DNA of 64,000 bases from Microcebus murinus (lineage: Eukaryota > Chordata > Mammalia > Primates > Cheirogaleidae): contig NC_134107.1 of NCBI RefSeq assembly GCF_040939455.1, forward strand, positions 10,355,537 to 10,419,536. The letters run 5' to 3'. Shown piece after piece: positions 45,128 to 56,564 of this stretch. Each line of letters begins with the position of its first letter. Position 1 is the stretch's first letter. The notes beneath the pieces were generated by a model, which was not told the DNA's origin, made no database searches, and saw only the letters and a list, made by a program, of their open reading frames with translations. Made by a program: the position numbers and the translations under genes.

Positions 45128-47185
45128 AAACTTCCCCAGTTTTTGCTTCAATTCCAGCGTCAACCAGAGAAAGCCACGGCTTTCTCCTAACCAGTGCCGC
45201 GGGAGGCTGCAGCTAGTGAGCCCCCAGCCCCATTCTTGCTGGCAGTCCCCCCAGGGCACACCTGAACCCTCCCTTCTCCACTAGAAAGCATCCCCCTCAT
45301 TGCCTGCCTTTGAGCTCTGTGCCGACCCCCTGGCTAGAGCAAGCTCAGAATGCCCAGCCCCTCTGCTTGTTCTTGTCTGGGGGGTTTTCAGGGGTTTCTG
45401 CACCAGCAGTGAGTACGAAGATCTCGTATACATTCACTTCTCTGGGTTGGAACATCTGGTGTCCGGGGCCTGGGGCTCACAGCCCCTGCACGCAAACCTG
45501 GCCTTCGCCCCCGCCTCCTACTGTACTGGAAATGGAGCCCCCATCCCCTCGGCTCTGTCCTGCCCTGCCCTAGCCTGGGGTGAGCTGGAACCGGACCAGC
45601 AGGGCCGGACCCTCTCCTGGGAGCGTGGGTCTCGGACAGAATTAGCCCGGCCAGACAGAGCATCACAAAGCTGTCCCGGCCCCACCTAGCCTGGTACCTG
45701 CTCCCCCGCCTTTGTGCACTGCCCTCTCCCTGTGCCTCAGGTGACCGGCCGGAGTGGCCTCTGGTCTCCTGCAGCCTCAGAAACTCAAGGCCCTAGAGCA
45801 AAATGCACCCCTGAAGGCGGGAATGCGGCGTTGGCTCAGAAGGTTGCCTTGTGGCTATTTGCAACAGGTTAGGTCTCCAGCGAGCGTTGATCCTTCCCCC
45901 ATCCTCATCCTCCCTCCATCTGCATCCTTTCCAGCCTTCGAAACACCATCAGGTGCGAAGCCTCCGGCCTATTTATGGAACACACAAACCTCCCCAGAGT
46001 AGATGAGCACATGCACGCGGCACCAGCCTCCCTACGCTTCCCGCAGACCAGATCGGAGCCCGGGCGCCCAGGGCCTGGGGCCTCTCATGCAAGTTACCGA
46101 GGGAGATTACACAGATGTGGCTGAAGACCATGCCGAGGACCCTCTGGGTTAGAATCTCAGATGGAGGCTTCAAAAGGGATCTGGGCCTGGTCCAGGAGGC
46201 TGTGAGGTCACTGAAGACTTAGCACAGTGCCCAGGACTCAGTAGCGCCCAGTGACACCTGCCAGCACAGAGCAGCTTATTCCCACCAACTCTCCCGCCTC
46301 CGCTCCAGGATGGGCCTCCCTTCTGGTGGGGCACGGAGGCCAGTCCCTGCTCACAGGGCTCATCTTCCACTATGTCCAGGCCCCAGGAGGGGTGGAGGGA
46401 CCTTCTGTATCCACCCTCCCATGGTCCTCTCACCCACAGGTGGCCTTTGGTGACTCTTCCGTGTCCCCAGGTTCATGGTGACCTCCTCCCACCTCAGTGC
46501 CTTTGCACCGTTACACCCCTCTGTCTGGCTGGGCCCTCCCATCCTCCTGCCCAGCCTCAGGGCCGGGCTCCCTGGATCCCTCTGCTGCCACCCTGGGGAC
46601 TTGGGTGCCCCGCCTGCTCCCCTGCAGCCCCTGCTCAGTTTCTCTCCCCTGGTCCAGCCACGGTGCCCTCAAGTGACAGGTCAGGACATTCCAGGGCTGG
46701 TGAGACTCCATCGGGTCCAGGAGGCAGGTGACTAGAGGGCCAGGTAGAAACTAGCGGCAGAGCTTGTGCCAAGGGAGGGGGGAGGCGGCGGGGCGAGCAC
46801 AGCCCCACGGCCAGCACTGCTCTGCTCTGGAGGGCCGGCGGGAGCCCTGGGAGGTGGGGACGGTGGGGGAGGCCTGGACGATTACCAGCGGCTGCCCGCA
46901 GAGCATGCTCTTGTTTTCTCCTGATGGGAGAGTCCTTTCACAGGCCGGCTACTCAGGCTCCTAATTAAGTGTGGCCAGAAACCGTGGCAGCCAGGCTTCC
47001 TTGTCACAGCCCTGGCAGGACGGCTACATAACTGGGGATCAGCTCACAGACCAGCCTTGGAATCTGGGAGCCGCCTTCCAGGGCAGCCTTTAGACCTGTC
47101 ACCGTCAGGCGGCCACTGCTTTCGATGGAGATGTAGCCATCTGGGTGGGGCTGCCCCGGCCCTCCCTCCATGTCCCCAGGGCCCA
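45128..47185. other. mainly unique sequence
   Basis: 'agcacagtgcccaggactca' at 46220-46239 is an L2/MIR-type tail, and 46380-46600 has L2-like wording ('cctcagtgcctttgcaccgt'). Otherwise nothing is recognised and no exon is seen. Confidence 0.35.
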
Positions 47186-47189
47186 AATC

Positions 47190-47640
47190 CATGCTGAGCA
47201 GCAGAGACAACAGCATGAATGTGCACAGGCGTGTGAGTGTGCATGTGTGCATATGCACCTATGTACGTGTGATACATTTAGGTGTAGCACACACGAGTAT
47301 GCATTGTGGTATACACATTTGCATGGTACATGTACTTGTAGCACTCATGTGTGAGCATGCATTGTGGTGTACATGCATGCATGGTGCATGTACTTGTAGT
47401 ATATGCATGTGAGTGCATGTGCATGTATATACACGTGGTTTATGCAGGTGTAGCACATGTGTGAGTGTGCATTGTGGTGCACACACATGTATGGTGCATG
47501 CACTTGTAGTATATGTGTGTGAGTGTGCATGTGTGGCATGCATGGTGCATGTACCTGTAGCACTCGTGTTGAGTATACATGCAAGTGTGTGCACATGTGT
47601 GAACATGTGTGTGTCTGTATATTAACACATGGACGATGAA
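47190..47640 (+). repeat. TG-rich minisatellite with 51-58-bp units
   Basis: Six units start at GTAG(CAC or TAT) near 47284, 47338, 47396, 47450, 47506 and 47557, each ending near TACTTGTAG. Units 2 and 4 (GTAGCAC) alternate with 3 and 5 (GTAGTAT), suggesting an older 110-bp dimer. The flanks are plain TG/TGCA tracts. Mostly alternating purine-pyrimidine. Confidence 0.9.
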
Positions 47641-47689
47641 TAATAAATATCAGAGGAAGTAAGAAGGGAGGGGAGGAGGTGGTTGACAG

Positions 47690-47810
47690 AACTGCTGTGC
47701 AGAATCTCAGAGCTGAAAGTAATCTGGAGTCATCTTGCCCGCCCAGTCCACTTTGTAGTTAGGAAAACTAAAGAGGTTAAGTCACTTGCCCGGCCAGCCA
47801 GCTGCACCAC
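47690..47810. repeat. ancient SINE-like fragment
   Basis: 'gcagaatctcagagctgaaa' followed by 'aagaggttaagtcacttgcc' is the same old family as at 16150-16275. Confidence 0.55.
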
Positions 47811-49035
47811 TCTGCCTGGGAGGAAGGCCCTCGTTGCTCCCGGGAACTTGAGCTGCGTGCAGGACACCACCAGCAGACAGGACGACGCTCCCAGCTATCA
47901 TGGAACAGCCCAGCAGTGGTGGCCTTGCCCTAGACAGAAGCCACCAGGAGACGCTGCTGTTCCTGAAGCTGCCAGAAAGCAAATGCCCCAAGGATGGAAC
48001 CCCTGGAGCATGGGGTTCTTTTGGCAAGAGAGAGCATGTCGAGGGCAAGTGTCCATTTACCAGGAAAGGGGGCTGTGCTCCCTTCCTGCCCCCACAGCCA
48101 CGGGTGGACACCTTGCTGGTGTCCGCTGCTCCCTGGAGGCACTGCCAAGAGGGGCAGGAAGAGACACACCCTAGAATCAGAGAGAGCCAGTGCTCAACAG
48201 GGCCTCGTCAGCATCTAATCCCTCAGTTCCTAAGCTTCTCAGATCCAAGAGACCAGCTTTAAAATAAATAGTTTATAATGCGACCCCTTTCCTACCCTGA
48301 AATGAAGTTGGCAGATAACAGAACCTCTCTGTAATTCCTTCTAACTGTAAGGTGCAGGCAAACTAGAAGAAGGAAGTAGTTTACAGCAAAATCATCTGCA
48401 TTCTCATATGAAATGCTTATGCCTATATATAGAGGGAGTCATCATGAATGTGAAAACCACAAGTGCAGAACAGCAGGTGACCCCTCCCACCAGCCCCGCT
48501 GCTTAGCACCAAAGAGGAGAAAAACTCCTGGGAAAGTTCCAAATTAAAACCCAGCCCCAGAAAGCTCTGCTCCCGGGGTGTTGGCGCAGAGCTGCCTCAG
48601 AGCGGGCCCCCCACTGCTCATGATCAGAATACTGCGCACAACTGGACCCAAAACAACCCCCCTGAAAAAGACAATGACCCAAGGATTCTGGAGAGTAAAC
48701 AAGAGTTTCCATTTTGTGGGATTTCACCCTGAATGCACACCGCACACAGCAGCGCAGGCAGCTAATACCCCGTTAGACAACTGCCCATCTTTCAGGTTGA
48801 AGGAATCAGGGAAATAAGCTTGGACAACTGTAGCTGGTAGTGGGGAGTGAGAAGAAAGTCCTGGAGGGGAAAAAAAACCAGAGGCAGGAAGTCCCCAGTT
48901 CTGGGTACGCACCTGCAAAAGCCTCAGGCTGACCTCGAATCATCCTGTGTGGGACAGAAACAGAGGAGTGCAGCAAAAGCTTAAAGAACTCAACTGAGAC
49001 TTGAACCACTGGAGATGCAATTTATAGTTTGAGTC
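47811..49035. other. unassigned, the last part possibly an L1 5' region
   Basis: Composition becomes AT-rich from 48260. The part nearest the L1 block (48500-49035) may belong to the 5' UTR of an L1M. I cannot confirm this. Confidence 0.35.
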
Positions 49036-50692
49036 CAACGTAACTGTCAGCTCAAATCATAATCATTCTTCAGAGGAATATAACAGAACACACAGGCTAC
49101 ACAACATAATATCAAGCAAACAATCCGAAATTGCCAGGAAATGTGACCCCTTTGACATGAAAAGAAAATCAAGAGAAAATCAAGAAAACCAAGCTTGAGA
49201 TGATGCAGATGGTGAGTCCAGATCATCTGGAATTAGTAGGTAATGACTTTGATGCTGCTGTTATAACTATTTCAACAAGGGAAGAAAAATGTGGTGGACA
49301 TTTTCGTAGAAAAAGAACTGAAAGGAAATTTTAGAACTGAAAAATATAAAATCTGAAAAAAAATTCAATGGAGATGACAAAGTAAACACTCAGTGAGCTT
49401 GCAGATAAATCAATAGAATCTATCTAATTTGAAGAAGAAAGGAAAAAAAGAAAAAAAAATTAAGAGACTTTTAGGATTCCAAAGGACAATATAAAAAGCA
49501 TCTAAGAATTGAGTAATCAGAGTCACAGAGAATGAGGCAGAAAAACTATGTTAAGAAATAATAAATTCCCTAATTTGATGAAAGAAATGAATGTATAGTT
49601 TCAAGAAGCTTAGCAACTGGTTCTAGTTCCAGGAAGGATGGAGCAAGCACACTGCACTCTTACTCTCCCCCAGCGAACGTAGTTATAAAACCTGGACAGA
49701 TGCACGGGCAGTTATCCGAGCAGTTCAGAAAATGGACAGTAGCTGGCAAGTTGTGGAAAGAAACCAGATACTGAAAGCCATATGTGGACACCAAGTACAG
49801 ATAAAAGAGCTTCAAGGTAAGCCCTTGTTTTTTGACCCAAGGAATGGGAAAATGGAGCCCTGAGGTTCAGAGAACATGGGGAGAAATCTCCTTTTATTCT
49901 TGATTGTATTTTCTTTCACCCATGGCCCCAGGCGATCCTGCCATGGCATAGGATTTGGGCAGGCACCTAAAACTCTGGAGGAGGGGAATCCTTCCCACTG
50001 GTGGGGGGGGAGGGGCTGTGGTTCCAAGAGTGTGGGTGAACCCCCACTGCCTCTGCCCTCTTGTCACCCTCCTGCCACCTGGCTGTGGGTGAAGTCACAT
50101 TTGCAGTAAGTTTATGGCAAAGCAGGGAAACTGAGGTCCCAGCTTTTCATCCAGAAGCCCCACCCCCACCAAAGGGGCCCCAGATCCCCAGTGATGTGAA
50201 AACTGTCAGAGAGACTGTGGTGAGGAGGTAGCAGGAGAGGGAATGTATGAAATGGTGTATGAACTGCTGGGCCCAACTCCAAGTTGTGCACCTGTGGATC
50301 CAACCTTAACCAGCACACCGATGACACTGAGAATGGAACTAAGAGATAAAACCACCACCGTCTCCAAGCCTGGCCAGTGTCTGTGCATACAGGGGGCAGA
50401 CGGGAATAGCAAGCAAAGGGTTTAGAAACCAAAGTGACGCTGGAATGACAACCCATGAAAAGCTGGTTAAAACTTGGGGCCCAATCCCAGCCAAGTAAGT
50501 GTTTAAATCAAACTGTCCTAAAGGGTTTAAATAAGACCCAGAGTATCAATAAAATATTCAAAATGTCCAGGATATGAGCGGAACTTACCTGGCATACAAA
50601 GAACTAGACATACGCCAACTCTCAAGGGAAACAACAGCAAATGAAAGAATTTACTGGATGTGCTCAAAAGCAGCGCGTAGAAGACAAAGGGA

Positions 50693-50752
50693 GGGATTAG
50701 AGAACTTTTTTTTTTTGGAGAGCAAGGGCTGTTCTATGGGATTAGAGAACTT
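50693..50752 (-). mobile_element. miniature retroposed insert with perfect 15-bp target-site duplication
   Basis: GGGATTAGAGAACTT occurs at 50693-50707 and again at 50738-50752. The 30 bp between them read, on the minus strand, ATAGAACAGCCCTTGCTCTCC followed by nine A residues. A poly-A tail plus a 15-bp direct repeat is the signature of L1-driven retroposition of a severely 5'-truncated RNA. The source RNA is not recognised. Confidence 0.65.
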
Positions 50753-51740
50753 GAAGACAGATCAATAGAAATTATTCCATCTGAATGAGAGCAAGAACCA
50801 CATAAACTTACAGATTCAAGAAGCCCAGTGCACCCTAAGATGGTTAACTCAATAAGTCCATTCTCAGATACATCATAATCAAACCGCTAAAAACTACAGA
50901 CAATATCCTGAGAGTAGACAGAATGACACATTTCATATAGAAGAAAAGCCATTTGAATAAGTGTAGGCTCCCCATCAGAACCCATGGAGGTCAGAAGGAA
51001 GTGGAACAGTATTTTAAAAATGCTGTCAACCCAAAACTCTATATCCAGTGAAAATACCCCTCAGGAATAAAGGCTAAATCAAGACATTCTCAGAGGGAGA
51101 AAAACCAAGAGAATTTCTTGCCAGCTGGCCAAGTCTAAGAGAAATGCTAAAGGAAATTCTTCCAATGGAATGGAAATGACACCAGAGAGAAACTTTGAAA
51201 ATCAGGAACTAAGGAAGTACAACTGAAACAGACACTATCTATGCAATAGCCTATCCTTCACCTCCCATGTTCTTTATTTAGAGTGGTTGAAAGTAAAAAT
51301 TACTACATTTTATGATAGCTTTGAATATATGCAGATTTAATACATATGACAGCTACACCATAAAAGGAGGAGAAAAAAGAGATGTGTATCATGATAAGAT
51401 TTTAACATTCCACTTGTAGTGGTGAAGTATTAATTTTAAATACAATGTGAAAAGTTGAGCATGTATATTAAAATCCCAGACCAACCACTCAAAAACAAAC
51501 AAACAAAAATGATACAAATAGAATAAAAGCCTCAATAGATAAATTAAAATGGAAAAGTAACATATTGAAATAATCCCACAATTATCAGGAAAGAAAAAAA
51601 GAACAAAGTTCAGAGAGAATAGAAAACAAGAAACAAAATGATAGACACAAATACAAACACATTGATAATTACATTAATTAATTAAGCGGTCTAAACACAT
51701 CATATAAAAGGAAGTGTCCAAATTGACTTTTAAAAGATTA

Positions 51741-51880
51741 TACAGCCAGGCACAGCAGCACGTGCCTGTAGTCCCAGCTACTTGGGAGGCTGAGGCAGGA
51801 GGATCGCTTGAGGCCAGGAGTTTGAGGCCAGCCTGGGCAACATAGTGAAACCCCGTCTCTTCGAACAAACAAACAAAACA
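51741..51880 (+). mobile_element. free left Alu monomer (FLAM-like)
   Basis: A single 7SL-derived arm ('gtgcctgtagtcccagctac', 'gcaggaggatcgcttgaggc', 'cagcctgggcaacatagtga', 'aaccccgtctc') with a CAAA-type A-rich tail is inserted in the L1M ORF2 region. No right arm is present. It is nearest to FLAM_C by recall. Confidence 0.9.
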
Positions 51881-53262
51881 CACAATGACATGCAGAATAC
51901 AAGGAATAAAATTTATACATAATGTAAAAGTAAAAAGACAGGAAAAGATGTAAACACTAGTTAAAAGAAGTCTGGAGTGGCTATATTAATATCAGACGTG
52001 ATAGTCTTAAGTGCAAGGAAAATTGCCAGGCATAAACAGGATCATTGGATAATAATAAATCAATTTGCCTGATGACGTAACAGTCCTAAGTGAGTTTGTG
52101 CTACACACATAATGCCAGAACCAAAATATTAATACATGCAGCAAAAACTGAACAGAGCTTAAAATTAAAAAAAAAAACGAACAAGTATACAATAATACGG
52201 GACAATTCCAACCTTCCTCTCTCGGCAGACGACAGAAGTAGCAGAGCACGAGTCAGCAAGCCTATAAACATTTTTAAAAATACCATCAAAAGGATCGAAC
52301 TGACATTTATAGAACACTCCACTCAACAATAAATAGCAGAATACACTTTCTTTCCAATGCCTATGGAATGTTCCCCAAGATAGACCACATCCTGAGTCAT
52401 AAAACCAGAAAAAGAGCAAAATCAATTCAAAGCAAATCAATTCAAAGGAGAGAGAAAAATCATAAGAACAAGGACAAAAATCAATGAACTGGAAAAAAAA
52501 TGGGAGAAAGAACAGAGAAAAGTCAATGAAACTAACGGTGAGTTCTTTAAAACATCTACAAAACTGATAAAATTTTAGTCATTGAGAAAGAGAGAGACAC
52601 AAGTCACCAGTGTCAGGACTGAAGAGGTGACATCACTACACACAGACACCGAGAAGGTAATGAAGGGACACTGTGAACAACCCTGCTCGGATACAGTCGA
52701 CAATTTAGGTAAAACGGGCTAATCCTTTGCAATCTGCAAACTTCCAGAACTGACCCGAGAAGAAAGAGATAACCTAAACTGTCTTGTACCTGTTAAAGGT
52801 ATGAAATGCCTAGTTGAGAAAAAAATTTGAAAAAGTCATCTTTATACTCCAGTGATTTCACTGGCAAATTTCCCCAATTATTGCAAGAAGAAACAACACC
52901 AATCTACACAATCTCTTCCAGAAAAGAGAAGGGGAGGATCTGCTTCCCGAATTAATTTACGACGGGAGCACTACCCTGACACCCAAACCAGACAAAGACA
53001 ACACTAGACAATTATAGACCAATATCCCTCAGGAACATAGACACGAAGGCCCTCCACAAAATGTCAGGAAACAAATCCAGCGATACATAAAAGGAATAAT
53101 AAACACATCATGGCCAAGAGAGTTTGATCCTGGGAATGCAAGGCTAGTTCAATATTTGAAAAACCAATGGACGTAAACCACCGTATAAACAAAGAAAAAG
53201 ACATAATCGAATCAACTGATGCAGAAAAAGTATCTGAGAAAACGCAACATGTCGACAAGAGG

Positions 53263-53785
53263 GGCATCCCTTCCTACAGCCTCTTGGCATGGCCGGGCCT
53301 GCGACCAGGTCCCCTGACTGCTAGATTTGGGGTCTAAGCAGCTTGGGACAGGCTGAGGCAGGAGGAGGCAGCAATGTGAGCTCTGTGATCTCATTTACTT
53401 GAACAGCATGGACCCACAAGGGCCAGTGGAGGAGCCTCAGTGGCAGGTGAGAAAGCACAAAGGTGAAAAACCCAGGTGCTCAGGCAGTGCCGGACACCTC
53501 TCCAGCATGGCCCATGCCCGGGAGATGCTGGCCGAATGCCAGGGCTGGGAAGTGCTGCTTCGGATGTTTGGGTTTAACGTGGCCCCAGACATACAGAGAC
53601 ATTGATTACGGGGGTACTCGGGTCCCCACGAAGATTCTAATAACAGCAGTAATAACAAGGAGTACTTCGAAATGTCCCACACAGTTCCCAGGTGTGTGAA
53701 AATGCTGGTTATGATCATGTGAGCCTAAATAAAATACAGCTTTACATCAACAACACAATAGTCACATTTAATAGCGAATTAAGAA
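53263..53785. other. unassigned sequence 3' of the L1 break
   Basis: Composition changes abruptly from AT-rich to GC-rich at about 53262, marking the L1 truncation point. The frame at 53399-53605 matches nothing I know. Confidence 0.4.
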
Positions 53786-53789
53786 TCAT

Positions 53790-53962
53790 TAACCACATAA
53801 TGTGTAACAGTAGTACTAACAGTCTTACCCACCTCCTCTGTGCCAGGCCCTGTGCTAACTGCTTCATGGTTTTTAAATCAGCTTATCCTAACTACCAAGT
53901 ACCATTGCCCTCCCTGTTTTACATACAAGGAAACTGAGGCACGGAAGGGCTGCACAATTTGC
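53790..53962 (-). repeat. MIR SINE, reverse orientation
   Basis: 'ctctgtgccaggccctgtgc', 'ccctgttttacatacaagga' and 'aactgaggcacggaagggct' are MIR in reverse. Confidence 0.8.
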
Positions 53963-53980
53963 CCACGTGACGTCACGTGG
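53963..53980. promoter_or_regulatory. 18-bp perfect palindrome: CRE nested between two E-boxes
   Basis: CCACGTGACGTCACGTGG equals its own reverse complement. Its centre is a full cAMP-response element TGACGTCA, and each arm is a CACGTG E-box overlapping it. A related half-decayed copy (CATGCGACGTTGCGTGGCC) follows at once, so the unit may have been duplicated. CREB/ATF and bHLH-ZIP binding is plausible from motif knowledge. It arose at the edge of a MIR. Confidence 0.4.
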
Positions 53981-54538
53981 CCCATGCGACGTTGCGTGGC
54001 CCACGCACCCGGCCTCACGGTGCCAGTCCAAGAAGCAAACCAAGGTCAGCTGAGCTCTGTGCAGCTCGAGCCTCATTTGTGTCGGGGGTGGGGCTGGGCT
54101 GTTCAGGGGGCCACGGGGACGCCCAGCCCTGGATGTCACGGAGAAGTCTAGAATAAACAGAACATCCTCCGGCAGCCTCTTAACCTGGACATCCATCCTC
54201 CCGCGGGCTTCCTTCAGAATGTGTGGGTGCAGGAGGGGTCCCCTGTCCCCTCTTCCCTCGAGCCCCTGTCCCCCACTGTACCATAACTGCCCGTCCTCTT
54301 GGCCTCCCGGACACGCTGCCATCCCCGGGCAGGGCCGGTGGCTTTCCTGCTGTGTCCCCAGCCCGGCCTGGGCCTGCAGAGGTGGCAACGTGACCACAGG
54401 CCTTTGACAGGCCAGGGCGGGCTCTGCTCAGAATGTGACGACTGAAAGCATCTTTGGCGCTAGGCTCCCCGTGAGGGCCGAGCTCGCCCAGCCACGCTGT
54501 CAGAGACGGCTCCTCTCCGGCTCCCGCACCCAGCGGCT
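53981..54538. other. unique GC-rich sequence
   Basis: No exon or repeat recognised. Confidence 0.4.
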
Positions 54539-54550
54539 GCCATCTAGTGG
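54539..54550 (-). promoter_or_regulatory. CTCF-like core site
   Basis: The minus strand reads CCACTAGATGGC followed by AGC, an exact fit to the CTCF core pattern CCASYAGRKGGC. It sits in CpG-containing unique sequence. Occupancy cannot be judged from sequence. Confidence 0.4.
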
Positions 54551-55400
54551 CCGCCGCCAGGCACGCACGGCAGGGAAGCGACTTCCCAACAGGGCTGCAA
54601 GTGACGCTCAATGCAAGCCAGGCCACTGAGTCTGGGGGTCCCCGGACACCGGAGCTGTCTGAGGGGCCCTCACAGTGTCCCTCACAGTGAGACAGCTGCT
54701 GCGTCGCACTCAGAGTCTCAGAGACGCAGGTTTACTTCCAGGTCACACGACGGCTTTCAGTTATCGCGCTGTGAATAAGCACAACCTCCGCCCCGCGCCC
54801 CTGCAGAGAACCAGGCGTGGACCCAGCCGGCTTCGCGGCAGTGCTGTCCCCTGCCCACGCAGTGGGGCCGAGGGCCCTCGTGATCCTGGGGACATCACCT
54901 GCCCTCTCTGGGCCTGTTTCCTCACGGGCCGCAGTGGAGATGGAGCCCTGTTGTCGGGTCCAGGCTGACACCTGCTGCCCTGGCACGAGCAGGTACGCGG
55001 TACACCCTCGGCTGCCCCGGGAGCCGGTTCGGGAGCGAGGCAGAGACTCTTCCCAAGCCGAGCCTGGGCATCTCCCTCCCACCCTTGGGCCAGGAACACT
55101 GCCTTCTCGGACGCCCAGACTCTGACCGTAAAGATCCTGTGCTCGAAGGTGCCCTGAGCCTGAGCCCCAACTCACGCTCACTCTGAGGGACGCTTGGCTG
55201 AGCTGGCTTCTGGGAACACAAGGGGTGTGATTTGGCATCACCCTGATATTAAACTGCTTCTTAAAGGGGTGAAAGGTATGAAAGTTAAGTGTTGGCATGA
55301 AATGATACCGCCACTTCAAACTGCATGTCTTTAATCAGAGCTGTGGGACCCACAGAGCAAACTGTTCCATCGCTCCAGCTAATCATTTGGTTATTAATTA
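54551..55400. other. unique sequence
   Basis: Mixed. 'catcacctgccctctctggg' at 54894-54913 is MIR-like. An AT-richer patch at 55225-55400 precedes the ATCC array. Confidence 0.4.
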
Positions 55401-55401
55401 A

Positions 55402-56250
55402 CTCACCCATCAACTCATCCCACCATCCATCCATTCATCCATTTATCCCTCCATCTATCCATCCATCCCACCATCCATCTACCCACCTATCCCTTCATCT
55501 ATCCATCCATCCCACCATCTATCCATCCATCCACCCACTTATCCCTCCCATCTATCCCACCATCCATCCATCCATCCACCCACCTAGCCCTCCATCTATC
55601 CATCCATCCCACCATCCATCTATCCATCTACCCACCTATCCCTCCATCTATCCATCTATCCCACCATCCATCCACCTATCCATCCATCCATCCATCCATC
55701 CATCCATCCATCCATCCATCCATCCACCCACTTATCCCTCCATCTATCCATCCATCCCACCATCCATCCATCCACCCACTTATCCCTCCATCTATCCATC
55801 CATCCTACCATCCCACCCACTTATCCCTCCATTTATCCATCCATCCCACCATCCATCCATCCATCCATCCACCCACTTATCCCTCCATCTATCCATCCAT
55901 CCCACCATCCATCCATCCCACCATCTATCCATCCATCCCACCATCCCACCATCCATCCACCCACCTATCCCTCCATCTATCCCACCATCCATCCATCCAC
56001 CCACTCATCCCTCCATCTACCCATCCATCCTACCATCCATCCATCCATCCACCTACCTATCCCTCCATCTATCCATCCATCCCACCATCCATCCATCCAC
56101 CCACTCATCCCTCCATCTATCTATCCCTCCCTCCCTCCCTCCATCTATCCTTCCATCCCACCATCCATCCATCCTTCCATCCCACCATCCATCCATCCAT
56201 CTATCCCTCCATCTATCCTTCCATCCCAACATCCATCCATCCACCCGGTT
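55402..56250 (+). repeat. (ATCC)n array with higher-order structure
   Basis: About 850 bp of ATCC tetramers broken at intervals by CACCCACTTATCCCTCCATC and ATCCCACCATCC blocks, giving irregular units of roughly 45-60 bp. The plus-strand 352-codon frame (Ile/His/Pro/Ser) is an artefact of the repeat. Confidence 0.95.
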
Positions 56251-56560
56251 GGTCACCACACCTTTATTGGTACCTGATCCATGCCGCGCCCTGTGGTGGG
56301 CAGGCACTGATGACTCAGAGAGGGTGTTACATACAGCCCGGCTCCCAACAGACTCCCGGACCCCAGGAGCAGGAGACCAGTAAATGAAAGACAAGGCACT
56401 AGGCAAGGCCTCGAGGGAATGCGACTAGGACAGCTCTATTTTGAATGCAGAGAGAAGGGTCGGGGTCGCAAGTAGGGGTGCAGGAGTTGGGATGGAAGGG
56501 AAGAGTGAGCAAAGGCGGCCCAGCATCCATGTCCCACTTTCTGGGAAAACACCTACAGCC
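56251..56560. other. unique sequence with a decayed SINE/LINE-tail scrap
   Basis: 'ctttattggtacctgatcca' and 'gtgggcaggcactgatgact' at 56260-56320 look like a reverse MIR/L2 tail. The rest is unassigned. Confidence 0.4.
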
Positions 56561-56564
56561 TAAA

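Larger units (their letters stand above)
49040..53262 (+). mobile_element. L1M LINE block: ORF1-like and ORF2-like remnants
   Basis: ORF1-region wording occurs twice in the same orientation, at about 49080-49620 ('gaactgaaaaatataaaatc', 'aatcagagtcacagagaatg') and 50555-51200 ('aaatgtccaggatatgagcg', 'catggaggtcagaaggaagt', 'tctatatccagtgaaaatac'). A 49.62-50.5 kb segment that looks like 5' UTR separates them. ORF2 endonuclease wording follows from about 51640 ('agtggctatattaatatcag', 'gacatttatagaacactcca'). Reverse transcriptase wording runs from 52850 ('agtgatttcactggcaaatt', 'acagacaaagacaac'-type region, 'caggaatgcaaggct'-type region). It stops near 53262, before the catalytic YxDD region and any 3' UTR. 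Stops and deletions are frequent; nothing is translatable. Confidence 0.85.

Noticed and set aside
55325..56383. 352-codon open frame
   Set aside because: Runs through an (ATCC)n array; composition is purely repeat-driven.
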